This document shows positions 13,645-22,496 of a stretch of DNA of 49,970 nucleotides, in pieces. The notes beneath the pieces are model-generated. The model ran no database searches and was not told where the DNA came from. It worked only from the letters and a program-made list of their open reading frames with translations. The stretch lies in the NCBI GenBank assembly GCA_009377745.1, contig WHTK01000025.1:1-49970 (forward strand), given 5' to 3'. How positions within the stretch are numbered: the first letter of the stretch is position 1; each line of letters opens with the position of its first letter. Source of the stretch: Dehalococcoidia bacterium (GTDB lineage: Bacteria; Chloroflexota; Dehalococcoidia; DSTF01; WHTK01). Position numbers and translations under genes: made by a program.

Positions 13645-16037
13645 CAGCGGCTCTCGACCCGCTCGACCTGGGACGCGGCGCCGTTCTTCGTGACGCGGAA
13701 CTGCACCGGGATGCGGTCCGCCAGCTCGGCCACGTGCGTGACGATACCGACCATGCGCCCGCGCGCCCCAAGTTCCTCGATGGCCGAGGCAACGGTTTCC
13801 AGCGTGTTCTGGTCGAGCGCGCCAAAGCCTTCGTCCAGGAAGAGCGCATCCAGCCGGGCGGAGCTGTGCGCCGCCAGGTTGGCGATGTCATCACCAAGGG
13901 CCAGCGCCAGCGCCAGCGATGCCAGAAACGTCTCCCCGCCCGAAAGCGTGCGCACAGGGCGTTCCTCGTTCGCGTTTATGTGGTCAACTACCACAAAGTC
14001 TGTCTTCGCCTTGTTGAGGCCGAGAGAGTACTGGCCGTCCGAAAGTTCCCCAAGGCGCGCGGTTGCGCCTTCAACCAGCCGCGTCATCGCCTCCTCCAGA
14101 TACCAGCGCTCGAAGTGGGTCGAGTTGAGATGCAGCCCCAGGCTGCCGGCGACGCGAGACGTCTCCGCCTGCGCGTTCAAGTCCCGCTCCACCGATACTC
14201 GCTCCGCCAGTCGCAGGTCAATGTACTCGAGCTCCTTCTCGGCGTGAGCCTTCGCTTCCAGGACAGCGTTCTGCGGCCCTCGCGGCGTCATCGCCACGCC
14301 TGCCTCGCCGCAGGCGTCAACCTGGCGCTGCTCCAATCCGGCCGCCCCGGCCAACGCCGATTCCTCCAGCTCCCGGGCGGCGTTCCCCGCGGTTTCTTGT
14401 TCAACCGCCTTGCTCGCGGCCCAGGCGCTCAACGTGTCCCAGCTTGCCGCCACGCTGGGCCCGGCAGCGGGCGCGCCGTGGGCGGCAACCGCGTCCCGGG
14501 CGGCGTTGAACCGCAGCCAGGCGCCCTGGTCCTCGCTCTCCAGGGTCGCAAGAGCCTCGTCTGCCGCGACGGAGGCTTCCCGCGCGGTCCGATCCCGTGT
14601 GCGCGCGGCCACCAGCCCGGCTTCGGCCTCATCGATGGCCCGCAGTAGCTCACGGCACTCGTCCGCGGTGACCATCCCGGCCAGCTGCTTGTCGGCGTCT
14701 TGCAAGCGCTGCCGGTCTCGTCCGATCTGCTCCTCGGCGCGACCGCAGTTCACCCTGGCGACCTGTTCCTCCTCACGCCGCTTCTTCAGCTCATTCTGGG
14801 CAATCTTCAGGGCGTTGTTCGCCTGCTTCAGGCCCGGAGGCTCGCTGAGCTTCGGCGCGGCCGTGAGCTTCTCGCCGCAAACCGGGCAGATGTCACCCGC
14901 CTTGAGCTCACGCGAGGCGTGGTAGGCGGAATGGGCCCGCTCGAGCGCCTTGCTCTTCTCCTCCGCCGCCAGCGCGCCGCCCTCCGCCACCTCGACCGCT
15001 TTTGTGGCCGTCGCGAGGCTTGCCTGGACCTGCCGCAGCCTTGCCTCCCCCACCGCTATCGCCGTTAGCAAGGTCTCACGCTCGCCGTATCTCGTTATGT
15101 AACCTTCGACCAGGGCGCGTTCCGGCAGCTCTGCCCGCTGCGTCTGAAGCAGGCTCAGGGCGTCATTGGCGTCGCGCGCCTCGCGCCGGGCCGCGGCGGC
15201 GGCCTCCTGTCCCAGCCGCAGCCGTTCACCGAAATCGCGGATGCCGGCCGGCGCCTTGACCGCCCGCAAGGCGGCGATGATCTGCTCCGCCGCCTGACAG
15301 GCTGCTCGATGCTCCGCGGCATCCTTGCGAAGTCCCTTCAGCGCCTCTTCGTTGCCCTCCAGCCGGGCCAAAAGGTCGCCGAGGAGGGCCACTCTCTGCG
15401 CCTGCTCCTGGTAGGCCTCCTCTGTTACCTTGGCCAGCTCGTTTTCCAGGCGCTGACTCAGGTTGTTGCCCAGCGTTGTTGCCAACCTCGCCCGCTCGCG
15501 CGCTGCCTCGCCGATGCGGCGGTACAGGCCGATGTCCAGCAGACGCACGAGCAGCTCCTGCCGGTCCGACGGCCTTGCGTGCAGCAGCTCCGCGAACTCG
15601 CCCTGCGGCAGGACGACGCAGCGGTTGAACTGGTCGAAGCTCAGTCCGAGCAGGTACGTCACCTGGCGCGTGACATCTTCCGCGGTCTCCGCAAGAAGCT
15701 CCTCCCCGCGCGTGAGGCGCGCTTCCGGCGTGGAGGCGCCACCGGTGCGAGTGTTGCGCCTGACTACACGCGTCGCGGCGTACTCAGCCTCACCCAGGCG
15801 AAACACCAGGCGTACGCGCGCCTCCTGTAGTCCCTGACTGATAACCGGCGCGACCAGCGATAGGTTATGGAAGCGCGAAATGGCGCCGTACAGGGCAAAT
15901 CCCATCGCATCGATGATGCTGGACTTGCCCGCGCCCATTGGACCGGAAAGCACAAACAGGTCGGCGTCCGTGAAGTCGATTTCGGTGCGGTCCCGGAAGG
16001 AGGTGAATCCCTCGATCTCAAGCCGTAACGGGCGCAT
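13644..16037 (-). CDS. sbcC: Rad50/SbcC-type SMC ATPase
   Basis: A 797-residue ATPase of the DNA end-processing complex. Walker A GPMGAGKS is at 32-39, the Q-loop in VVLPQGEF near 145, a zinc hook CPVC at 384-387 in the middle of two Glu/Arg/Ala-rich coiled coils, the signature TLSGGETFLASLALAL and Walker B RLDALFLDEGFGALD near the end. The coiled coils are short compared with E. coli SbcC. I chose the ATG at 16037 because GAGGAGG lies just before it; an in-frame start at 16049 lacks one. It overlaps the end of sbcD by 20 bases and the start of nurA by one. Confidence 0.94.
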   Translation of the reverse strand: MRPLRLEIEGFTSFRDRTEIDFTDADLFVLSGPMGAGKSSIIDAMGFALYGAISRFHNLSLVAPVISQGLQEARVRLVFRLGEAEYAATRVVRRNTRTGGASTPEARLTRGEELLAETAEDVTRQVTYLLGLSFDQFNRCVVLPQGEFAELLHARPSDRQELLVRLLDIGLYRRIGEAARERARLATTLGNNLSQRLENELAKVTEEAYQEQAQRVALLGDLLARLEGNEEALKGLRKDAAEHRAACQAAEQIIAALRAVKAPAGIRDFGERLRLGQEAAAAARREARDANDALSLLQTQRAELPERALVEGYITRYGERETLLTAIAVGEARLRQVQASLATATKAVEVAEGGALAAEEKSKALERAHSAYHASRELKAGDICPVCGEKLTAAPKLSEPPGLKQANNALKIAQNELKKRREEEQVARVNCGRAEEQIGRDRQRLQDADKQLAGMVTADECRELLRAIDEAEAGLVAARTRDRTAREASVAADEALATLESEDQGAWLRFNAARDAVAAHGAPAAGPSVAASWDTLSAWAASKAVEQETAGNAARELEESALAGAAGLEQRQVDACGEAGVAMTPRGPQNAVLEAKAHAEKELEYIDLRLAERVSVERDLNAQAETSRVAGSLGLHLNSTHFERWYLEEAMTRLVEGATARLGELSDGQYSLGLNKAKTDFVVVDHINANEERPVRTLSGGETFLASLALALALGDDIANLAAHSSARLDALFLDEGFGALDQNTLETVASAIEELGARGRMVGIVTHVAELADRIPVQFRVTKNGAASQVERVESR

Positions 16038-17172
16038 CGTCCTCCTCAACCAGGTCGTCGAAAAGCTTCAAAGCGCTCTCGTCGCGCACGTTGGCGTGCT
16101 CGAAGTAGCTCGCCAGCAGGTCTCGCGGCTGCATACCTTCGCGGCTCACCAGCGACGGCTCCATCGTCGATGGTGCGTCGATCTTCACTTCGACAGCGTT
16201 GGGCAACAGCTCCCGCACTTCGTCGGCGAGGCCGGGCCGTAGCGCTTCGTTGAGGTAGACCCGCAGGTAGGCGTCGCCGAGGTCCGTCTTGCGCGCGCTC
16301 AGTTGTTGCAGGTCGCCCCGCACGGTAATCATGCGCCGCCCCGATTTCAGCTCGATCGCCCTGGGCGTGCGGATAGGCGATCCCGCCTTGGCATCGAACA
16401 GGAGCAGGCTCTTCGCGTCCTTCTCTTCACCGAAGTCGAGCTGCATGGGTGAACCACAGTACCAGGCTGGCCACATCAGGTTCAGGCCCTGAGGCTTGTG
16501 GATGTGGCCCAGGGCAACGTACTGGGCATTGAGGTTAAGGCTTTCGGGCGGGACCCAGTAGTCCTCAATCGTCTCCGAGGCCCGTTCACCACCGCCGAGC
16601 AACGCCCCCGTGATCACGAGATGGGCCAGGACCATGTTCACAGACGACTCGTTAAAGCCACCGCACAGGGTCTTCAGAATGCGGTGGCAGCGGTCCCAGT
16701 ACTGCGATTGGTGCTGCGCCTGCTCCTTGTTCATCAGGTCATCCGCGCTGACGATCTTGCTGCGACTGGGCCACGGCATGAGGGCCACGCGCGCCGTTTC
16801 GCCGTTCCTTATCGTCACCTCAACGCAGCCGCCGTCTTCCGGACGCTTGAGCTTCGCGCCGGTGTGGATGTTGGCGAAGTTGAGCAGAGGCCGGATGGCA
16901 TCGAGACGTTCGGCGTTGTCGTGGTTTCCCGAGATCAGCACCACCTGAGCCCCGGCGGAGGTGAACTCCAGCAAGGCCTTGTAGACGATCTCCTCGGCGG
17001 TCGCGCTCGGCGATTGGTGGTCGAAAATATCGCCGGCGACCAGCACCAGGTCAACCCCCTCCTCGCGGACGATGCCGGCCATTTCGGCGAAGACGGCCCG
17101 GTGCTCCTCCTCGCGGCTGCGTCCTCGGACGGCCCGGCCCACATGCCAATCGGACGTGTGGAGGACGCGCAT
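16018..17172 (-). CDS. sbcD: Mre11/SbcD-type nuclease
   Basis: A 384-residue calcineurin-like nuclease. All phosphoesterase motifs are present: DWHVG (8-12), GDIFD (47-51), GNHD (82-85), the AHL His and GHIHKPQ. Mre11 uses two manganese ions to cut DNA ends and hairpins in complex with Rad50. The C-terminal 100 residues form the capping and Rad50-binding region. It begins two bases after the herA stop and overlaps sbcC, so the four genes are tightly coupled. Confidence 0.95.
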   Translation of the reverse strand: MRVLHTSDWHVGRAVRGRSREEEHRAVFAEMAGIVREEGVDLVLVAGDIFDHQSPSATAEEIVYKALLEFTSAGAQVVLISGNHDNAERLDAIRPLLNFANIHTGAKLKRPEDGGCVEVTIRNGETARVALMPWPSRSKIVSADDLMNKEQAQHQSQYWDRCHRILKTLCGGFNESSVNMVLAHLVITGALLGGGERASETIEDYWVPPESLNLNAQYVALGHIHKPQGLNLMWPAWYCGSPMQLDFGEEKDAKSLLLFDAKAGSPIRTPRAIELKSGRRMITVRGDLQQLSARKTDLGDAYLRVYLNEALRPGLADEVRELLPNAVEVKIDAPSTMEPSLVSREGMQPRDLLASYFEHANVRDESALKLFDDLVEEDDAPVTA

Positions 17173-17174
17173 TT

Positions 17175-18896
17175 CTAGACCAGCCCTTCGAAGGGGTCGC
17201 TGGGGCCAGACGCAGCGACTAGGGCGGACTCGGTCTGACGCGTCGCCCAGGCAGGGAAGGGGAACTCGAGCACGACCGGCACCGGCAGCTCCGGCTGGGA
17301 GACGATCATCGTGCCCGGCTTGAGGATCGTCGCGCGCTGACGCACCGTCTCGGGCAGGAAGCGGTATTCCTCACGGGTCGCTTCCGCGCTATCCAGCCGC
17401 CCTACGACCCGCAGCGATGAGTTGGCGACAATACGGCGCTCGACTTCGCTTGCCGTCTGCTGCGCGCCGATCAGGATGATCCCCAACGAGCGCCCGCGTT
17501 CGGCGATGTCCAGGAGGATCTCCTTGATCGGGCTGCTGCCATCGCGCGGCGCGTACTTATTCAGCTCGTCCAGCACCACGAAGAGCAACGGTTTGCCGCT
17601 CCCGGAGCGTTCCTTGTCCTCGAACGCCTTGCGCAGGACTGAGCCGACGACGAAGCGCTGGGCGCGGTCGTTCATATTGTGGATATCGATTACCGAGAGA
17701 CGGGAGTCGAACCGGATGCGGTGCTCCTCCGGATTGAGGATGTCGCCGCGGATCAGGTGCTGCACGTGCTGGGCGCTGCCGTAGAGCCGCCTCACGAAGG
17801 CGTTGATCGTCCCCTGGCCGATCGCGGGGCCGGCCCAGGTCTGAGGGTCCTCCGCCAGCTGGCTTTCGATGTGCTTCACGAGGCGCTCGTAGGTATCGAT
17901 GTTGGCGGCGACGCCCTGGTATTCGAGGCTCGCGGCGCCGTATCCGTAGGGTTCGGCCTTGCGAAGTTGCGCCATGACGTTGTGCAGGACCATCGGGTAC
18001 TGCGCCCGCTCGTCCTCCGCGTCGGCGAAGAGGAAGGGCAGCAGGTCTTGCGTGCAGAACTCATGCACCGTCCAGAAGAAGGATGTGACATCGCTGGCCC
18101 GGCTGCTGACGTCCGGCGCGGCCGACGCGACACCGCGTCGCGGCGGCGCCCAGAACGTCACGTCGCTGAACGGGCGCGCGGTGAGCCCCAGCGGCTGATA
18201 GCGCACTGCCCGCTCCGGCGTCAGCTTGTTATTCGGACGGTCGAGGAAGAGCAGGTCTTCGCCCTTGACGTTGAAGACTAGGCCGCACGTGTTGATCGCC
18301 TCCGCCCCCAAGGCGCCCGATTCGAACAGGCTGAAGAGCAGGAACAGGGCGTAGGTCGATTTCGTCGCCACGCCGGACACGCCGCTGATGTTCACGTGCG
18401 CGCCGCGGCGGCCGTCCATGAACTCCAGGTTGGCGTACACCGGCTCTCCGTTGCGGGAGAGGCCAATGGGCACCTTTTCTTCCCAACTATCGGCGAACAG
18501 CGCCAGGTCGCGGTCGCTGCCCTCTGCTCGGAAGACGTCTTCACCTGGCCACGGTGGCACGAAGACTTCAGGTTCAAACCGGGTAGCCAGGATCCTCGCC
18601 GCTTCGCTGACCTCGGCGGGCAGGACGCCATCCTTAATTAAGAAGACGTCAGTATCGAAGCGGGTCCCTTCATGCCGCGTGCGGACCTGGGTTACAACCC
18701 CGAAGATCCGCACAACGCGGCCGTCGGGCAGGACTCGCTGGAGCGCAACCAGGTCATCGAGCTGCAGTACCTGACCGGCGCGCAACGCCACCCAGAATTC
18801 CAGAGGAGTCGCGTCCTCCGTCCCCAGGACTTGCCCTACGGGCGTTGGACTCTGCGTAAGCTCTGGCGGCTGGCGGGCGCCGTTATCGTTCATCAC
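17175..18896 (-). CDS. herA: HerA-type DNA translocase ATPase
   Basis: A 573-residue FtsK/HerA ATPase. Residues 20-110 form a HAS-barrel-like N-terminus. The P-loop is unusual: ISGVSGVATKST (170-181) keeps the Lys179-Ser-Thr but lacks the usual GxGKT form. Walker B LLFVVLDELNKYAP and the region ERGRSLGIILIGAQQTASEV with Arg-rich NSSLRVVGRLD follow. HerA hexamers pump DNA for NurA and Mre11-Rad50 during end resection. It is the first gene of the operon with GGGGGC before the ATG, and a palindrome lies about 50 bases upstream. Confidence 0.9.
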   Translation of the reverse strand: MMNDNGARQPPELTQSPTPVGQVLGTEDATPLEFWVALRAGQVLQLDDLVALQRVLPDGRVVRIFGVVTQVRTRHEGTRFDTDVFLIKDGVLPAEVSEAARILATRFEPEVFVPPWPGEDVFRAEGSDRDLALFADSWEEKVPIGLSRNGEPVYANLEFMDGRRGAHVNISGVSGVATKSTYALFLLFSLFESGALGAEAINTCGLVFNVKGEDLLFLDRPNNKLTPERAVRYQPLGLTARPFSDVTFWAPPRRGVASAAPDVSSRASDVTSFFWTVHEFCTQDLLPFLFADAEDERAQYPMVLHNVMAQLRKAEPYGYGAASLEYQGVAANIDTYERLVKHIESQLAEDPQTWAGPAIGQGTINAFVRRLYGSAQHVQHLIRGDILNPEEHRIRFDSRLSVIDIHNMNDRAQRFVVGSVLRKAFEDKERSGSGKPLLFVVLDELNKYAPRDGSSPIKEILLDIAERGRSLGIILIGAQQTASEVERRIVANSSLRVVGRLDSAEATREEYRFLPETVRQRATILKPGTMIVSQPELPVPVVLEFPFPAWATRQTESALVAASGPSDPFEGLV

Positions 18897-18946
18897 TGCC
18901 CCCTGTAAAGGCGAAGGGGATTAACCGATTAAGAGGATCCGGGTAC

Positions 18947-18960
18947 GAAACATATGTTTG
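18947..18960. promoter_or_regulatory. LexA-like palindrome upstream of the herA operon
   Basis: GAAACATATGTTTG contains the perfect palindrome AAACATATGTTT (18948-18959). It differs from the Gram-positive LexA box (GAAC-N4-GTTC) by one base in each half. Its place about 51 bases before herA, the first gene of a DNA-repair operon, makes an SOS operator plausible but unproven. Confidence 0.4.
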
Positions 18961-19050
18961 AATACTACGCTGCTACCACAAACGCCGCAAGTCAAATTAG
19001 CCTGCGGCTGCAAGGTTCTTGGGCCTGAAGCCTGGCCTGGCCTCCTGGAG

Positions 19051-20739
19051 CTAGTCGTCCCGGAGATTGGCCCTGGCGCCGGACATCGGGCGTAGCCTGG
19101 CCCGCGATTTAGCGGCGGTGAGCAACGCCTGCTTCACGCTCCGCCGGTCCAGGCCGCCGGCAAAAAGCAGCGACTTGATCGTCACGGGCGCCACCTCCGT
19201 GGGGTGGATCACCTCGCCCACGTCGACGAAGTCAAACTCCGCGACCGCGACCCCCTCCAGCGAGATGAAGTCGCCCGGGACTCCCAGTTCCTCTTTCAAG
19301 ACCGTACCCAGGTAGTGAGCGATGGTCTGGTCGGCCAGCAGCACGAACGGCACTTTGAGCTCGATTGTCCGGGGCAAGGCATCCCGAATGCCCTGGGCAA
19401 GGGCGAGCACTCGCGCCGGTTCGAGCTCCCCCGGCCACCGAAGCGCAATCGCGATGGGCTCTTCCCCCTCCTCCAGGTCCAGACGCACCGCCGACTCTCG
19501 GATCGCCGCCGCGACGCGGGCCGCGTCCAGCTCGCCCTCCAGCTCAATCTTCGGCGCCAGCACCGGCACGTTGCGCAGCGGCAGGATCGACTCGTCGCTC
19601 ACGTAGAGGTTGGTGCCGGCTTGCACCGTGAACTGGGAGGCGCCAATCGCGGTCGCCCGGATGCCCAGGTTCGGCTCGATGATCGTCGGCAGCGTGATCG
19701 TGCGGCCGAGCGCGCCGCGTATCGCCTTGGCCAACGGCATACCGAGGTCGCCGAAGTCGCGGTACTCGCGTTGGAAGATGAACTCGGACACGCCGCCGGA
19801 AAAGATGACGGCCTTGGGCAGCGCGTCAGAGGGTAGCGGCTCCGTTAGCATCAGCTCGGCAGCCAGGCCTTGCGGCGTCTGTCGCTCTATGAGGCCCGCC
19901 AGGATGTCCGTCCAGGTCTGGACGATCCTGGCTTCGTCTTCGTCGGACAGGGGTTCGCCCAGGGCGAGTCTGATGTCGAGCTGCTTTGCGACTCGCCGGG
20001 CCGGCTCGTGGATACGCGTCAACCGGCCCTCGTCGTCCTTGACCAGCAGGCGCGCGCCGATGGCCACGGCAGCCGTCGCCAGGATCTCCCCGTCCCGGAC
20101 CAGCGCCAGCTTGGTCGTGCCGCCGCCAATGTCGACGTTGAGCAGCGTGGACTGGTCGCGCCGCGAGCGCGCCAGCGTGCCGGAGCCGTTGGCGGCGAGC
20201 ACGGCCTCCAGGTGATGTCCGGCCGCGGCGCTGACGAACTTGCCGGTGTGCTTGGCAAATACCTCGGCGATGGCGCGAGCGTTGTTCCGCTTCAGCGCCT
20301 CCCCCGTGAGGATGATCACGCCGCTATCGACCTCATTGGCCGTTGCTCCTACTTCCCCGTAGGCCCGCAGGACGAACTTACGTAGCACGTCCGCGTCGAT
20401 GGTGTTGTCGTTGCGGTAGGGCGTCAGAATAATCGGCGACTGCCAGAGCACTTCGCGGCCCACGACGACGAAATGCGTCTCCGCGTCCTCACCGAACTTC
20501 TGCATGTTGATGCGGGAGAACATCAGGTGGGAGGTGGAGGACCCAATATCGACACCGACGGTCACGACCTGGACGTTTTCCATATGCCATTCGAACTTCT
20601 GGGCGGCGATCTCCTCTTCGCTCAGGTCCTCGGCCAGGTGCAGCCCGAACTCATCGTGCCAGTGCAGCGCGCCACCCTCGTGCGAGTGAAGGCCGGCGTA
20701 TCCGTCGTGGCCGTGCCGCTCGTCGTTGTCCTCAGCCAT
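19051..20739 (-). CDS. eutA: EutA-like ethanolamine ammonia-lyase reactivating factor
   Basis: A 562-residue ASKHA-fold ATPase. Phosphate loops are seen in VGVDIGSSTSHLMF near residue 60 and NVDIGGGTTKLALV in the middle, and adenosine-loop-like VIFSGGVSEFIF further on. EutA exchanges damaged cobalamin in EutBC for fresh adenosylcobalamin. The first 38 residues are unusually His-rich (HGHDGY, HSHEGG, HWHDEFGLH) and could bind metal. The ATG at 20739 has GGAGGA seven bases upstream; a start eight codons earlier is less likely. No eutB, eutC or cobalamin gene is in the window, so the client enzyme is unknown. Confidence 0.85.
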   Translation of the reverse strand: MAEDNDERHGHDGYAGLHSHEGGALHWHDEFGLHLAEDLSEEEIAAQKFEWHMENVQVVTVGVDIGSSTSHLMFSRINMQKFGEDAETHFVVVGREVLWQSPIILTPYRNDNTIDADVLRKFVLRAYGEVGATANEVDSGVIILTGEALKRNNARAIAEVFAKHTGKFVSAAAGHHLEAVLAANGSGTLARSRRDQSTLLNVDIGGGTTKLALVRDGEILATAAVAIGARLLVKDDEGRLTRIHEPARRVAKQLDIRLALGEPLSDEDEARIVQTWTDILAGLIERQTPQGLAAELMLTEPLPSDALPKAVIFSGGVSEFIFQREYRDFGDLGMPLAKAIRGALGRTITLPTIIEPNLGIRATAIGASQFTVQAGTNLYVSDESILPLRNVPVLAPKIELEGELDAARVAAAIRESAVRLDLEEGEEPIAIALRWPGELEPARVLALAQGIRDALPRTIELKVPFVLLADQTIAHYLGTVLKEELGVPGDFISLEGVAVAEFDFVDVGEVIHPTEVAPVTIKSLLFAGGLDRRSVKQALLTAAKSRARLRPMSGARANLRDD

Positions 20740-20883
20740 CCAAGATTCCTCCTTCTCCACCAATCCTCAAGCCCAGGCCGGCCCTGGTCTGGACCTTAAG
20801 CGAATTTGCCGCGGGCCGGCGTATAGAGCCCCACACGTTGATTGATTCGTTACCGAAGACGATCTCTGCTCGGACGGAAGTCT

Positions 20884-21696
20884 CTAGTGAGAATGTCCGT
20901 GAGCGCCCTCTGCGGCGTGACCGCCTTCGCCCTCCGGCATGTGAAGGTGGTCGCGGAGGCCGCAGAGCAGGACAGTGTTCATGTTCTTCCAGACGACGTC
21001 CACGGTGGAGAATCCCGCCTCGCTCAGCCACCCCAGCTGCTCGATCAGGGTCCCCGGCATGTCGTGACCGCCACCACGTCTCAAACCGGCCTCATGGTCT
21101 TTGGCGACCCACGGCCCGAGCGGCGCCAGTGAGGGACGCGCCGGCCGCACGTAGTCCAGGTTCAGGAACATACCGCCGTGTCCCGTCAGGCGAAACGTCT
21201 CCGCATAGAGGTCGCGAATGCGTCGCGGGTCCCGGAGGTTGTGGATCGCGATCGAGGAGACGGCGAAGTCGAACGGCCCTGTGACCGCTCCGGCCCAGTC
21301 CGGGGTTGCCAGGTTCGCCTGCACGTACTCCACGCGCTCGCCGAAGCGCTCCAGACGCTTGCGGGCTTCAACCAGCATCGGCAGCGAGCCATCCACCAGC
21401 GTGCATTGCGCCCCGGGGAATTGCTCCAGCAGCACCTCGTCCAGATAGCCCGGCCCGGCCCCGAGATTGATGTAGCTGAACTCGTCTTCCGGCATCTTGG
21501 TGATCAGGGCGCGGAACATCATGAAGTGGCGCCGCCGTTCTTCCGCGCGTCCAGTCTGCCGTTCCAGCCAATAGGCTACGTACTCTTCGTCGTTCCAGTC
21601 CTCTTCGGGGTGATCGTGGCCGTGCTCATGTTCATGCTCCGTTGCCGCTGATCGGGCGCCGTGCTCCGCGTGCGCCCCATGGTGTGTCGATTCCAC
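20884..21696 (-). CDS. SAM-dependent methyltransferase with His-rich ends
   Basis: A 270-residue class I methyltransferase. Motif I INLGAGPGYLDEVLL is at 76-90, with the acidic ribose-binding position in CTLVDGS, and FDFAVSSIAIHNL as motif IV. Both ends are His-rich (HHGAHAEHG and HEHEHGHDH at the start, HAAEGAHGHSH at the end), a feature shared with the EutA-like protein encoded 144 bases downstream on the same strand. The substrate is unknown; the two proteins may work together with a metal or cobalamin. A plausible promoter lies about 60 bases upstream. Confidence 0.8.
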   Translation of the reverse strand: MESTHHGAHAEHGARSAATEHEHEHGHDHPEEDWNDEEYVAYWLERQTGRAEERRRHFMMFRALITKMPEDEFSYINLGAGPGYLDEVLLEQFPGAQCTLVDGSLPMLVEARKRLERFGERVEYVQANLATPDWAGAVTGPFDFAVSSIAIHNLRDPRRIRDLYAETFRLTGHGGMFLNLDYVRPARPSLAPLGPWVAKDHEAGLRRGGGHDMPGTLIEQLGWLSEAGFSTVDVVWKNMNTVLLCGLRDHLHMPEGEGGHAAEGAHGHSH

Positions 21697-21754
21697 TTTT
21701 CACCCCTGATCCTAAGTTTCTCTTGCTGAATAGCTTGACAAGATTGTCGTCGTG

Positions 21755-21783
21755 ATTCTAGCCCCCAGCCCCTCTCGATGCAA
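21755..21783 (-). promoter_or_regulatory. Candidate promoter for the methyltransferase/eutA unit
   Basis: On the minus strand TTGCAT (21778-21783) is followed after 17 bases by TAGAAT (21755-21760), five of six matches to the -10 consensus. A small hairpin (GCTTGC/GCAAGC) lies just upstream and may end the pgl transcript. Confidence 0.4.
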
Positions 21784-21857
21784 TTGCTTGCAACTGCAAG
21801 CTTGGAGCAAGAATCCCCGGCTCCCGGCCGGTGCTACTTCTGCCATCCGCAGCTCAA

Positions 21858-22496
21858 TCAGCTACTCGCAGCGGCCTCATCGGCGACGATGACAACCCGC
21901 TTTGCCGCGACACGCGCCGCCGGTATCTCTGCCCCGGCGAGCAAGTCACGCAATGCCTGGCGCTTCTCCGCGCCGGCGACGAGGAACAATACCATCTTCG
22001 CCGCCGATAGCACTGGCAGCGTCAGCGTCAGCCGGGGATGGTCGGGACGCTCGACCCGCGTCACCCAACGGTCCTCAATCGCCGGCGCCGGGTCGCCCGC
22101 AAAGAGCGAGGCCGTGTGGCCATCGGCGCCGAGACCGAGGATCACAAGGTCGAAGACCGGTAGCCCCCGCCCCATGACAGCCTCGATCTCGCGCTCGTAG
22201 GCCTCGGCGTCACAGGTCATACGGTGGACTCGCGCCGGGACCTTGCTGAGCAGAGAGTCCCAGGCCATGCCGAAGTTTGACGCGGGATGTTCGGGCGGTA
22301 CGCAGCGCTCGTCACCGAAGAAGACGTCGATTTCGGGCCATGGCAGCTCGCTCGTGGCAAGACGTTCGTAAACCGCCATCGGTGTCGTGCCGCCGGCCAG
22401 GACCAGGCTACGCGGGTCGGCGGCGACAATCTGCTCCGTTGCCGCCATGACAAAGTCAGCCGCGACGATCAGCTCTCGCTCTATCGCAGGTGCCAT
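21858..22496 (-). CDS. pgl: 6-phosphogluconolactonase
   Basis: A 212-residue DevB/SOL-type lactonase hydrolysing 6-phosphogluconolactone to 6-phosphogluconate. Family boxes are present: VLAGGTTPMAVYERL near 32-46, FFGDERCVPPEHPASNFGM, and FDLVILGLGADGHTASLF. Length is normal to slightly short. It overlaps the end of zwf by 16 bases and is the last gene of the catabolic operon. Confidence 0.93.
   Translation of the reverse strand: MAPAIERELIVAADFVMAATEQIVAADPRSLVLAGGTTPMAVYERLATSELPWPEIDVFFGDERCVPPEHPASNFGMAWDSLLSKVPARVHRMTCDAEAYEREIEAVMGRGLPVFDLVILGLGADGHTASLFAGDPAPAIEDRWVTRVERPDHPRLTLTLPVLSAAKMVLFLVAGAEKRQALRDLLAGAEIPAARVAAKRVVIVADEAAASS

Noticed and set aside
13449..14648. Long plus-strand open frame opposite nurA/sbcC
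   Set aside because: It lies antisense to clearly conserved nurA and sbcC and encodes no recognisable domain.
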